Assembly (NCBI RefSeq): GCF_004664715.2
Contig: NC_051067.1
Coordinates: 64,595,482-64,659,481, forward strand
Direction of reading: 5' to 3'
DNA length: 64,000 nucleotides
Source: Peromyscus leucopus
Lineage: Eukaryota; Chordata; Mammalia; Rodentia; Cricetidae
The stretch's first letter is position 1, and each line of letters starts with the position of its first letter. Of this stretch, positions 35,365 to 45,885 are shown in pieces. Below the pieces are notes generated by a model that was not told where the DNA came from, did no database searches, and saw only the letters and a program-made list of their open reading frames with translations. A program made the position numbers and the translations under genes.

Positions 35365-35580
35365 AGTGTTCACAGTTTGGGCTTTGGGTCTGACTGGGTC
35401 TGACCACATCAATAGGCTGGCCCATGAGTTCATAATCTGATGGGCTGTTGGGGTGATGGACACTTAGGAGGTGGGACCTAGCTAAAGGAGGAGGCCTTTG
35501 GGAGTGACTGTGATATGAAAATTATACCTTGTCCTGACTTCTCTTCCTTTCCTTCTCCTTCCAGTTTCCCAGAATGAAGC
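35365..35580 (+). repeat. Interspersed repeat, copy A
   Basis: Shares a collinear series with 37900-38060: 'tgggctttggg', 'tgactgggtctgacc', 'ccatgagttcataatctg' and 'aggaggtgggacc'. Probably an old TE family, perhaps LTR- or DNA-type; I cannot name it. Confidence 0.55.
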
Positions 35581-35957
35581 TAAACATTTTAATGGTACCT
35601 AAGATATTTTCCCAAAAGGGTCTCATACTGTCATTTCTTCCCCATGATGCACTTGTTCTAAAAGCTGTGTCAGCTTCTCCTGGGTTGGGGCCTTGTTTAT
35701 ACATATGCTACTTACTACAGAAATCAATTTAATTTCCATACATTTCTTTATAAATAATGCTAGGTATTCTTTCTTTTGTGTGACTTATATGCATGAATGC
35801 ATATTTGTCTGTGGGAAACATGGTAATTTTAGAGCTTTTATGAACTCTTTATGCCATTCTTACAATAACTCTCCTTCCACTATATTAATAGATTTGAAAA
35901 CTACCAGAGAGCCTAAGAAACACTTAGTAATGCTGTCAATATGATGCTTGCACTTCC

Positions 35958-36024
35958 TGCAACTACAGAATGAGATGCAGGACAGGCACCAAAACTACAC
36001 AGAGCAACCCTGTCTTAAAAAAAG
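35958..36024 (+). repeat. B1 3'-end fragment
   Basis: 'ggacaggcaccaaaactaca' and 'cagagcaaccctgtcttaaa' with A-run: the 3' part of a hamster/cricetid-type B1, directly abutting the LTR on the right. Confidence 0.6.
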
Positions 36025-36036
36025 GTGGGGGGAGGT

Positions 36037-36384
36037 TGCTGTGAAATCATCCTTCTGTACACTGAGATGATATATTACTCTCATTGGTTAACAAAAAACT
36101 GACAAGTTGGTAGCCAGACAGGAAATTAGGTGGGAAAGCCAAACAGAATGATGGGAAGAGAGAGAGTGGAGTCAGAGAGTGGCTAGCAGATGCAGAGAGC
36201 AAAATGTACATGCTGTACTGAGAAAAGGTACCAGGCCACATGGCAAAGCATACATAGAAACATGGGTTAATTTAAGTGTAAGAGTTAGTTAGTAACAAGT
36301 CTGAGCTATTGGCCGAGCATTTATAAGTAATATTAAACCTCTGTGTGGTAATTTGGCTGTTGGGACAGGGAAACTCCACCTACA
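36037..36384 (+). mobile_element. Solo class II ERV LTR (mys/ERVK-like)
   Basis: A 348-bp unit from TGCTGTGAAATC to CTCCACCTACA with TG...CA ends. It has 'attggttaacaaaaaactga', 'ccagacaggaaattaggtgg' and 'ttaaacctctgtgtggtaat', the same layout as the LTR at 54420-54965 (ATTGGTTAATAA, AGGCAGGAAAGATAGGTGG). I found no target duplication, so one end may be rearranged. Confidence 0.65.
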
Positions 36385-37834
36385 GTGTTTTATTTATTTG
36401 CTACCATTTTATCTTTATAACAATTGCACAGATATTTCAAAAGTATTTGAAAATCTGCCTTAGTTTCTTTACTCATTGCTATAACAAAACAGTGAAAAAA
36501 AAAAAAACTTGGGGAAGGGTTTATTCTCAAAATGGCTGTGAGTCAGAAGAGCCCAGGGCATACTGTACAGTACATCACAGAAAATTAAGTAAAATGAAAA
36601 GAGAAAATAAAGTATCTGTACAGGGGGATATGATCTACTATGGCAGGAATGATGTGGCAGTATGTGATGCTATATTCCCTGTCAAGGGCAGCAGTACTGT
36701 GAGAAAGCCAGACACACTGCATCCTCAGTTAGGAGGTCGGGAGAGAGGGATACTGGTGCTCAGCTCCCTTTTTCCTTTATATTGAGCCCAGGACCCTGGC
36801 CTATGAGAAGATACCACCCACATTTAGAGTGGGGTTTCCCTCTTCAGTTAAACCTCTGGAAACAATCTCAGAGGCACGCCCATAGGTGTGTCTCCTAGGT
36901 GATTCTAAATTCTGTCACATGGACAATCGAGATTATCCAACACATCATCTTGGTCCACCTTTTCTTTATAACTTCAATAATCTCAGCCAGCTCCTTATCC
37001 AGTTAAAGAACCACACTACCTCTGTGTTTATGGTTTAATTTTTAATTTTTATTATACTTCAGGTAAAATTTTCTTTTATCATAATAAAATAAAGTTATTA
37101 CCAGCAGCAGAAAATAATTACATTCTTTATAATTGTATTGTTTTTATTTGCTATATATATCTTTTCTTATATACTTAAAATAAGTAATTCATTGCCCATT
37201 TTATTTCAATGGTCAATGTTTCTCCTAATGCAGTGTTACAGTGGTTCAATTATTGTTATAAAAACACTCTATTTTGTGGAATAATTACCATTATTTTCAT
37301 TAGCCCTCAAATATTCTTATCTATCTTTTCAAGTATATTGTAGAATTAAATATTGTAAACTTGATAAATGCCAATGCCACCATAGGTATTTTAACTAGTT
37401 ATATTAAAACTACCTATTAAGCCACAGACAATTGTCTTTCTCATTTTATCTTCCTGTTCTGGAGTAAAACATATTTCTGTATATATCCAAGTCCTTTTTC
37501 CACATAAAAAAATGGGCAATTTTTAGATATGGATTATATGCCTCCATACAAGTTTAATTAACATGTAATTCAATTTTGTGGCTGTTGTAAATTAGAAGTG
37601 TTTTGTTACATTTTTAGCTGCTTAATAAATGTCACCAAGTATCAGATTGATGTTTGCTGTTGTATCTCTTGACCAGTGGTTTCTCTTTACTGGTTTATTA
37701 TCTTAGTAGTTTTGGGGCTGAGTGCTTTAGCTCTTCTAGTATATCATCATAGTCTTCCAACAGCGACCCTTATAAAGACTCATTTATTTTCTCTAGATTA
37801 TTGTGCATATATAATAGAAATGTCTATAAAATGG
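36385..37834. other. AT-rich flank with one old repeat
   Basis: At 36455-36620 'tactcattgctataacaaaa' and 'gggaagggtttattctcaaa' resemble a common rodent interspersed repeat, also seen at 55165-55300. The rest is AT-rich and unique-looking. Confidence 0.4.
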
Positions 37835-38210
37835 TTCTGTGAGATCCCCTCCCCACATTATGGCTTGGATTTGAAATGCAGCCCAGAGATTTTTATGCTG
37901 AAGCTTGGGTCTACAGTGCATCTGTGTTCAGAGCTTGGGCTTTGGGAATATGACTGGGTCTGACCTCATAGACAGACGGGTCCATGAGTTCATAATCTGG
38001 TGATTATGGAAGATGATGGAAACACAGGAGGTGGGACCCAGCTGAAAGGAGAAGGCCCTTCTGAGTGTGCCAGTGAGGACTAAATCTCGCCCCTCCCCTT
38101 ATTTCTCTCTCACCTGTCTCTTTTCCCCTCTCCTCCCTCCCTTCTCCTTGGACATCATGAAGTGAACAGCTTTGGTTCCTCATCCACTCCCTGCTGTGAT
38201 GTTCTGCATT
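37835..38210 (+). repeat. Interspersed repeat, copy B
   Basis: Longer copy of the 35365-35580 family: starts 'gatcccctccccacattatg' and continues through the shared blocks into a pyrimidine-rich stretch. Same orientation as copy A. Confidence 0.55.
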
Positions 38211-38214
38211 AGCA

Positions 38215-38310
38215 TGGACAATGTGGAGCTGAAAAATGCCCGTCACCTAGTGACTTTGCAGCCATTAAAATATCATTACACATGTATACCACATGCATTT
38301 GGGTGACACT
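38215..38310 (+). repeat. Ancient interspersed repeat, partial
   Basis: 'gtggagctgaaaaatgcccg', 'tcacctagtgactttgcagc' is another fragment of the family seen at 17885-18240. Confidence 0.45.
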
Positions 38311-38317
38311 GATGTAA

Positions 38318-38520
38318 GACAGGGCTTCTTAAAACGTTTCCACTCATGACTCCTTTTGCTCAAGAAAGTTTTACACAACCCTAGGAAAATAAGTATATAA
38401 AATAGAAACACAAATCAAATATTTACTGATAATATATCAAAACAACATTAAAACAGTTTTTTTTGGTCTATATACAGTTTAATCACTTATTAAATACAAA
38501 AGCAAATATGCATAGTAATG
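38318..38520. repeat. hAT-type (RCHARR1-like) repeat fragment
   Basis: 'gggcttcttaaaacgtttcc', 'actcatgactccttttgctc', 'aagtatataaaatagaaaca', 'caaatatttactgataatat' match a rodent DNA-transposon repeat I remember as RCHARR1. Extent to the right is unclear. Confidence 0.5.
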
Positions 38521-39244
38521 GGATGGATTTTCTTCTTTATTGTCATAGAAGAATTAAATATTGAATGAATATTTGATACTGTCGGACATAGAATATCTTT
38601 GGTGTTTTTCAGAGTTGACTGATATTTTGATTTTACAGCAGTCAGTGCTGAGAACACTACTTCAAATAAACGCAGAGTGCAAAATGGCAGAAATTTAGGG
38701 CCATTTCAGGAATGAGTAGAAATTCTCTCTTAATCCCAGGCCAAAATTTACCATTTTTATGAAATTTAAGTGAACAACTCTTACAGAAATTTTTAAAATC
38801 AAACATTCTAACACAATACAATAGAAAGATATGAATTTGATCCATACCAAAGAATGATCGACATTATTTTTCTAGAAAAGCAGAGTCCCTTGCATGGACA
38901 GTGCAAACAAAGCTCATAACACACAGCATCCTCTCATCTGAGCTGCGGCATGTCAGGCAGTGTTGACTGGTAGTGTGTGATGTGGCGGCATGAGCCAAAC
39001 AAAGCACACACGTATGTTCAGAACCAAGGCTGTAGTGGAGTCACAGAATACATGAGTTCCAGTAACACCCTCTTACAATAAACAGTGATTTCACCCAGTC
39101 CCCAAGTCTAATGTATTTTCACCATATTTAATGCACAGAACATAATAATTATGCATTAGTTTACTGTTAATATTATTGGAAGGCTTTTGGTTGGCAGCAG
39201 GCTATTAGCAGTTAAGTTTTTGGGTGAGTCAAAAGTGGTACGTG
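38521..39244. other. Flank sequence, no gene
   Basis: AT-rich; possibly internal sequence of the preceding DNA transposon. Not resolved. Confidence 0.3.
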
Positions 39245-39676
39245 GAATGTTCATATGTGTGGCTCTCCATATGTATGCCTGTTCATGTGGAGGCAGGGAT
39301 CAATGTCCAGTGGTTCTCTATGTTGTTAATAATTAATTAATTAGTTAATTAATTGTGAAAGGTTTTTTTAGACAGGGTCTTCCTAAGTAGCCTTGGCTGG
39401 CCTGGAACTCACAATGTGGATTAGGCTGGCCTTGAACTCACAGAGACTCACCAGCCTCTGCCTCTTAAGTGCTAGGTTTAAAGGTGTGTGCCACTATGCC
39501 TAGCCTTCCACATAATTTTTTGAATCTAGGGTTCTCAGTTGGTTAGACTGGTTGGCCTGCAAGCCTCAGATATCCTCCTGTCTGGGCCCTCCCAGTACCA
39601 CTGTGTCTATGGGACTTGAATTCAAAGCTGCATGCTTGCTTGAACACTTAACTGACTGAGTCATCTCCCCAGCCCC
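39245..39676 (-). repeat. B1 nested in or joined to a B4-type SINE
   Basis: 39361-39504 is antisense B1 ('gacagggtcttcctaagtag', 'ctggaactcacaatgtggat'). To its left is the B4 tail ('cctgttcatgtggaggcagg') and to its right the B4 head ('gactgagtcatctccccagc'). The whole reads as one composite minus-strand unit. A self-complementary (AATT)n run lies at 39328-39354. Confidence 0.7.
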
Positions 39677-39679
39677 TGC

Positions 39680-40698
39680 ATGTGAATTTTTTTCTGTATA
39701 GGTGTCATATCCCTAAACTACTGCTCTGAAAAGTTATTCATGAACTGGTTGTTTAAATATACAAAAAGATGGGAAGATGTTACTGGAAAGGTAATCTGCT
39801 CACAAGGAGATGGTTAATACTACCTGGGTTGTATGTGGTGACTGGCCACCCTTGAGTTCATGCAGAGGAACAGGAGCTTGCTAGATGGGAAGTTGTTACA
39901 ACACTCCAGAGTGTACTCAGATTACAATTTAATACACTTTACACTTACCTATATTTCTCCCAACTACAACTGATGCCATGTATGTTGTTTGTGCATAAGG
40001 TTTAATAAAGTTTATATAGGCTTATGTATTTTTATGTTAAGAGCAAATAGATTATCTTCTATGTATATCACAAATTAATAATATACCCTTTTCTTTCTTT
40101 TTTCAATGTCTAGGTCTTATGGTTAATCTGATAAGTTTTTCAAGTTGTCTTAAAATTGATGAAACAAGTCCTTCTTTAAGTAAACTTGGGTAGCCCAAAC
40201 CTGTGGCCTTTGAGGGTCACCTTATTTACCCTGTTTCTGTTTATCTGTCTGTCCACCCATCCATTAGTTCCATTTCTCTGGAGAACCTCCATTAATACAT
40301 TAATTTTCAGTTACACTTGGAACAATGTGTGCTCAGTGACTCTTGATGCTCACTAGTTCCCAGTCCAAATAATCAGCATCAGGACCACTGAAGTTCTTCC
40401 TATGGAAGTGAATCATTCTTCCCCAATGTCCCACCTTCAGGGCTGTGTTATATTCCCCATAGAACACTCCCAATATTCTGTACATAGTTACTTGTTCACC
40501 ACCCTGCCCTGCCCATGTAGCAATATCCCTTCAACAGAATCAAGTCTTGCATTTCTATAGTCTTATGAAGTACCCTGAATATAATAATACTCATCAATAA
40601 ACATGAAACAGAACCTGAAGGAACCATGTCACCATCTCAAAGAGGGTTGCAGCTTCTACCCGATACAGTAAAGAAGAACATTATATTTCTACCTGGAA
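39680..40698. other. Unique flank sequence
   Basis: I recognise no gene or repeat here. Confidence 0.4.
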
Positions 40699-40914
40699 CA
40701 GTGGTTCTCAACCTTCCCAGTGCTGTGACCCTTTCATACTGTTCCTCATGTTGTGGTGACCTCCAACCAGAAATTATTTTTGTTGCTGCTTTATGAGTTT
40801 GCTTCTGCTTTGAATCATAATGTAAATATCTGTGTTTTCCAACAGTCATGGGTGACTCCTATGAAAGGGTCATTTGACCCCAAGTGGTCGTGACCCACAG
40901 GTTGAGAACCACTG
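40699..40914 (-). mobile_element. URR1-type non-autonomous hAT transposon
   Basis: 216 bp with inverted ends CAGTGGTTCTCAACCTT and GGTTGAGAACCACTG. Flanks ACCTGGAA and ATCTAGAA agree at 6 of 8 positions, a decayed 8-bp target duplication. Opposite orientation to the copy at 27872. Confidence 0.8.
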
Positions 40915-40926
40915 ATCTAGAAGGTT

Positions 40927-42200
40927 TTTGTTTGTTTGTTTGTTTGTTTCTTCTGTGTCCTGTTAGTTTCTGTACATGTGTCAATTTACAAAGATATTTT
41001 GAAAAGAAGCTGAGGGATATAAATCACACACACACAAAAAAAACCCTCTGAAATCACTATGGGTTTCATGGGACATAAAACATAGACGCCTTTCATAATG
41101 AAATTGACATGCTATGATCAGTAACCGTAAATAACAATCAAGCCCTCCTTGTTTTCTCCTAACACTAATTTGAACTGTCAGCAGTCTAAGGAATTCCCCA
41201 ATTGTCCAGGCTGCTATAATCACTGTTAGTTTTTTTAGGCACTAAATTTGTCCCAAGTAACTCTGTCATTGACATTCTGTCCTTCTGTACCTTAGTGATT
41301 TCTGTGTCAGCATATGAGACCTAACCTGTTACTTTACATTATCACAAATGGCTTCCTGCCCTTGTTCCCAACAAGCAAAATTTTTTAAAAAATATTTATT
41401 TATGAATGTAAGCTGATATATGAAAATCAATAGCTAAAATTTCTCTTGTGGAATAGGCTCATATGCTTAAATATATATGGATCCTTAGTCAGAATTAGGT
41501 TTTAGAACATGAACAAATTTTTAATAAGGAAATGAAAACTTACATGATATACAAATAGGTATATAGATGCATTTGTGCATACATACATGGAGAAATGTAA
41601 GTACATGTGAGCAGATTGTGTCTTGGTATTTTTAGTGTATACTTATATAAAAGCGAAATTCCATCCAGTCATGGAAAATGTCTTAGAAGTGCTGAGATGT
41701 GACTGAGACATGAAAGAATTGAAAGGCCCAAGACCGAGCAGATGGAGGCTCCCCAGGCAAAGAGAGCTCATGGTAAGAGTGGGGGAGGGGGCAGAAATGA
41801 GATCTGGAGCTAGGTGAGCCAGTGAGGACAGATGGGCACAATGGGGGAAGGCAGAGCACAATAGGCCCAATTATTTTGACTCAATTATGTTGATTAAGAC
41901 TATTAAGGATCAATGTCAGTAACTTACTAGGGATTCATTTATTGCAGATATGATTTCATTAATTTTGTCAACACTTCCAAGAGAAACATTGTTATAGATA
42001 ATGACATATATTCAATTATGAACAAATAGAAATTATTTGCACACATAGGAATCCCTCACAGCCTAGTAAATTATATTTATGATATGGATACATAAAAGTC
42101 ACAAATAGAATACCAAGAGAGGGAGGAGAGAGGAGGAGGAAAGGAAATTCCTACATACTCCATGTATTAATTTTTCAGTAAAAGGGCAGAAAATCATGAT
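40927..42200. other. Flank sequence
   Basis: Starts with a (TTTG)n run at 40927-40949; then AT-rich unique DNA with a GA-rich patch near 42118-42145. Confidence 0.4.
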
Positions 42201-42206
42201 AAAGAA

Positions 42207-42475
42207 ACACTTTTTAATTTATTTTTTAATGTATGAGTGCTCTTAAGCCGGGCGGTGGTGGCGCACGCCTTTAATCCCAGCACTCGGGAGGCAGAGGCAG
42301 GCGGATCTCTGTGAGTTCGAGGCCAGCCTGGGCTACCAAGTGAGCTCCAGGAAAGGCGCAAAACTACACAGAGAAACCCTGTCTCGAAAAACCAAAAAAA
42401 AAAAAATGTATGAGTGCTCTGTCTGCGTGTACACCTGCATGCCAGAAGAGGGCATCAGATCTCATCACCCCCCAG
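42207..42475 (-). repeat. B2-type SINE split by a B1
   Basis: Antisense B2 tail ('ttttttaatgtatgagtgct') and body ('gccagaagagggcatcagat') are separated by the B1 at 42247-42406, so the B2 is the older of the two. Confidence 0.75.
42247..42406 (+). mobile_element. Young full-length B1 SINE
   Basis: Near-perfect B1 from GCCGGGCGGTGGTGGCGCAC to an A-tail, with a perfect 15-bp target duplication ATGTATGAGTGCTCT (42229-42243 and 42406-42420). The 3' half 'gggctaccaagtgagctcca' and 'ggaaaggcgcaaaactacac' is the cricetid (Peromyscus-like) form. Confidence 0.95.
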
Positions 42476-42746
42476 GTTAAAGATACTTTAAGAAATTAGC
42501 TATATTTGGGTTTTATTTGCTTTTCTTCTTAAAGTTTCTTACAATTGACGGCATATTTTCCCAGTGCTGCACATTTAAGACCTAGGTCCTTTAAGCCCTA
42601 TGCATCACGACTTCCCCTGCTCAGAGGAAATGACAGATTTTTGTTGCTGAAGTAGAAGCTACCAAGAGAAGAGACACACAAGAAAAAGGAGAGCTCACAA
42701 ACCTGAAAATAAAGTCAGGCAATAGGGTTCCTCAACGCAAGAATGG

Positions 42747-43033
42747 TAGGTGCTGGGGAAACGGCTCAGCAGGTCAAGTCCTTGCTGTACAAGCATGAGG
42801 ACCTGAGCTGTGACCCCCAGAACTCTAATCCCTGTGCTCCTACAGCAAGATGGGAGGGGAGACAAGAGAAATCCCAGACGCACAAAGGCCAGTTACCTTC
42901 AGACATACAACAATGAACAAAAGACCTTGTCTCAAACAAGGGGGAAAAGTCAAGAATAAGACTCAAGGTTGTTCTCTGACACATATGCTCTGGCACACAC
43001 ATGCCACACTCAGATGAATACACATACATGGGG
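42747..43033 (+). repeat. B4-type composite SINE
   Basis: 'gctggggaaacggctcagca', 'caagcatgaggacctgagct', 'gaccttgtctcaaacaaggg' and a CA-rich tail. Confidence 0.75.
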
Positions 43034-43161
43034 TGGGACAAGTGGCTATTGTTCCTCAAGTGGTAAGGACTCATGATCTGCTCCACCTCACCTCCCCCCA
43101 TCTGGCTCCCTGATAACAGAATTGCAGGGAGGAGGGACATGAAGGCCACAGTATTGTGAGC

Positions 43162-43622
43162 TGTAAGATGTTTTTGCTCTTTTACTCTTTGGGGGGCCCA
43201 CTACCCAGCTCCCAAGTAAATCACACATGGAGGCTTATTCTTAATTATGAATGCTTAGCCTTAGCTTGGCCTGTTGCTTGCCAGCTTTCCTTAACTTAAA
43301 GTACTGTGCCTATCTTTTGCCTCTGGGCTTTACCCTTTCTCTTTCTTCTGTAACCTTCCTTCCTTACTCTGTTGCTGGTTGTGCAGCTGGGTGGCTGGCC
43401 CCTGATGTCCTCCTCCCTCTCTGGCTCCTAGCTCTCCTCTTCCCAGATTTCTCCTATATATCCTCTCTGCCTGCTAGCCCCACCTATCTTTTCTCCTGCC
43501 TTGCTATTGGCCATTCAGCTCTTTATTTGACCATCAGGTGTTTCAGACAGGCACAGTAACCCAGCATTAAACAAATGCAACATAAACAAAAGTAACACAC
43601 CTTAAGATAATATTCCCTAACA
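43162..43622 (-). mobile_element. Solo class II ERV LTR
   Basis: 461 bp, minus strand, with TG...CA ends (TGTTAGGGAATATT to AACATCTTACA). On the minus strand it has a TATA-like GGATATATAGGAG and GAATAAGCCTCC before the end. 'ctattggccattcagctctt' and 'gacaggcacagtaacccagc' match a common rodent class II LTR as I remember it. Flanks GTGAGC/GTAAGA agree at 4 of 6 positions. Confidence 0.75.
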
Positions 43623-43628
43623 GTAAGA

Positions 43629-44620
43629 AGGGTCCTCTCTGACCAAGCCTGTGTTTAGGATAATATCTCCAGGAAGAGCTCATTATAACCACTGCAGTCA
43701 CCTAGAAGTCAAGGCATCAGTGGCCTTGAGCAGACAGGGCCACAGCAACAATGATGCACCTGTTGGATACTTCACTTGTAAGCAAGAAAAACAACACTGA
43801 CCACCAACAAAAGGAGACAGAGCCTTGCACAGAACCAAGAAGAGTACTGAAAACCAGGCCCTAGAAAGTAAGAAATCAGAGTAGTTCAGAGGATCTAGAA
43901 AATCAACAATGTCCATGTTGGTGGTGAGATGCATCAGATCCCATCATTTTTCTGTCCAGATATTGATGGCTCAGCTCCAATGCAAACTTCCCCCAGACTG
44001 AGTGAGACTGGCTTGAAGAAGACCGATTGCCCATTTCTTGGTCAAGGAAGGGAAGGAGACATAACTGATAATTCCATTGAGCTTGTATGACTAGGAAAAA
44101 GTACCTCCCAAATAAACACAAGGGGCTGTTTGTTAAAGGGGCACACAGCCAAAACACAGTAGTCCACACAAACAGTGGTCAGTGTGTTCTAAAAGAAGAG
44201 TCCTTTCCAATGTTCTCCATACTCAGGTATGTTTTGAGACTGTTTTTTATGGTCTCCCAATGACAGCTATTCATTCTGTGATCTACTATGAAAATAGATT
44301 TGGAAAATTAAGGGCATTTCTTATGCTCAGGGAAAGTAAGATAAATTCGTTCCTACCCTGGGTGCTAAAATTTTCTGGTTTTGTCTCCACGGCTGCCTTC
44401 TGCACTTTGTTGACATGTAAGGGGGCTGTGGTGAGTGTAGACCCTCAAACAGAAGTTACCAGCATCAGCCACCAGCACCGCTTCCCTGCCTCTAGTTGGC
44501 AAACCTTTCCTCTTTTAGAAAAAGTCCTGACTCACTTCTCCTCTAGGGGACCCCACTGTAGTATCCTCCCTTGAATATGAACTTCACTGTGTAACAGCTG
44601 TGATACATTTTTAAAACTAG
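43629..44620. other. Unique flank sequence
   Basis: A 130-codon frame (44182-44574) has no recognisable domain. Nothing else seen. Confidence 0.4.
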
Positions 44621-44627
44621 GGTAGGG

Positions 44628-44800
44628 GCTGGAGAATCGGTTCAGTGCTTAAGAGCACTTGCTGTTCTTTGCAAAGGACCTGGGTTCAATTCCCAGCACC
44701 CACATGGAGGCTCACTACCTCCTCAGGCACAAAGCATGTATAATGTACACAGACATGCATGAAGGCAAAACACTCACATACACAAATCTAAAAAGAAAAT
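44628..44800 (+). repeat. B2 SINE
   Basis: Sense B2: 'ggggctggagaatcggttca', 'aagagcacttgctgttcttt', 'cctgggttcaattcccagca', 'cccacatggaggctcactac'. Confidence 0.85.
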
Positions 44801-44903
44801 ACTTTTAAAAAAATCAACGGTGACCACTACATGTGTGTAAGATTGCTTTGTCCTCATGTCCACAGAATCACAAGTGTGTACCTTTGAAGTCCTTGTGCTA
44901 ATA

Positions 44904-45377
44904 TGTGGTGATACTGTGTTCCCCAATATATCATGCACCCTAATAAGTTTATCTGGTGTCAGAGAACAGAACAGCCACTAGACAGACATATGGTGGCACT
45001 CACACCTTTAATCCTAGCATTCCAGAAGTAGAGATCTGCCTGGATCTCTGTGAGTTCAAGGCCACACTGGAAACAGCCAGGCATGGTAACAAGAGTCTTT
45101 AATCCTAGGAAGTAATGGCAGAAAGCAGAAAGGTATATAAGGTGTGAAAACCATGGGACTAGGCTGGTTAAGCTTTTAGGCTTTTGAGCAGCAGTTGAGC
45201 TGAGATCCATTTGCATGGGGACACAGAGGTTTCCAGTCTGAGGAAACAGGATCAGCTGAGGAATTGGCGAGGTGAGGTGGCTGTGGCTTGTTCTGCTTCT
45301 CTGATCTTCCAGCTTTAACCCAATACCTGGCTCCAGGTTTGTTTTTATTAATAAGAACTTTTAAGATTCATGCTACA
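44904..45377 (+). repeat. 5' LTR
   Basis: Starts TGTGGTGATACTG, ends GATTCATGCTACA. It contains a B1-like stretch ('cacacctttaatcctagcat', 'tctctgtgagttcaaggcca') and then a second B1-like start ('gccaggcatggtaac', 'ctttaatcc'), just before a TATA box at 45134-45140 (TATATAA). Lacks a 12-bp segment (about AGAGGCCAGAAA) present in the 3' LTR. Confidence 0.92.
45134..45140 (+). promoter_or_regulatory. LTR TATA box
   Basis: GGTATATAAGG within the 5' LTR, also present in the 3' LTR and as AGATAAGG in the older solo LTR at 2291-2641. Placed as expected at the U3/R boundary. Confidence 0.6.
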
Positions 45378-45379
45378 TC

Positions 45380-45397
45380 TGGCGCCCAAAGTTTGTG
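45380..45397 (+). other. Primer binding site (tRNA-Lys type)
   Basis: TGGCGCCCAA, two bases after the LTR, matches the first ten bases complementary to the 3' end of tRNA-Lys as used by many class II retroviruses; the following eight bases do not match well. Confidence 0.7.
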
Positions 45398-45566
45398 GTG
45401 TGAATTCAGGAAAAAGCCGCTTGCCTGTGGCCTTGCAGTGCCCCAGCTCAGACCCGAGCTTCACGTTGCCAGTTGTGATACACACTGGTAGGATTTGCTG
45501 AAGGAGGCAGAGGCAGGAGGATCCCGAGTTTGAGGCCGGCCTAGGAGGCTTGCTAAGGAGAAGCTT

Positions 45567-45885
45567 TGGCCTGGGCCGACCCACAAACGGTGGTGGTGGG
45601 ACCATGGAGGCAGCAGCTGCTGCTCTGAGTTGCTGGCTGCTTCTCATCATGTTGGTGATGCTGCCACCTGGGACAAAGGGTTTACTGCTGCTGGTTCAGA
45701 GAAGAATTGCCAGGACCATCGCGTTACAAGAAAGCATCGACAAAGGTCAGTTTGGAAAAGTTTGGCAAGACAAATGGTGGGGAGAAATTGCTGTGAAGAT
45801 TTTCTCTTCTAGGGAAGAATGTTCATGGTTCCGAGAGACAGACATTTATCAGACTGTGATTGCTCCAAACCACAGAGGAGGCACA
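45567..45885 (+). pseudogene. TGFBR1: Captured, exon-skipped TGFBR1 fragment (ORF 45604-45912)
   Basis: A processed piece of the TGF-beta type I receptor kinase gene inside the LTR element. The ATG at 45604 has a Kozak context (GGGACCATGG) and opens a 102-codon frame. Residues 1-26 resemble the TGFBR1 signal peptide (MEAAAAA...LPPGTKG). Residues 27-85 match the kinase start: LLVQR, IARTI, LQESI, the glycine loop, [10 protein letters not shown] with the catalytic-type Lys at 65, then SWFRE and IYQTV. Residues 86-94 jump to the activation-loop motif IAPNHR.GT. Missing are the ligand-binding domain, membrane segment, GS box (TTSGSGSG) and nearly all of the catalytic core. The first loop glycine is Asp46 and one codon is lost before AVKIF. 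About three quarters of the kinase residues still match. It cannot be an active kinase. From memory of the human gene, the first junction coincides with exon 1 joined to exon 4. The surrounding LTRs show it moved as part of a retroelement, not as an ordinary L1-made pseudogene. Confidence 0.88.

Noticed and set aside
45567..45885. A functional TGFBR1 gene or a plain L1-made processed pseudogene
   Set aside because: Most of the receptor is missing, and it sits inside an LTR pair with one target duplication and no private A-tail.
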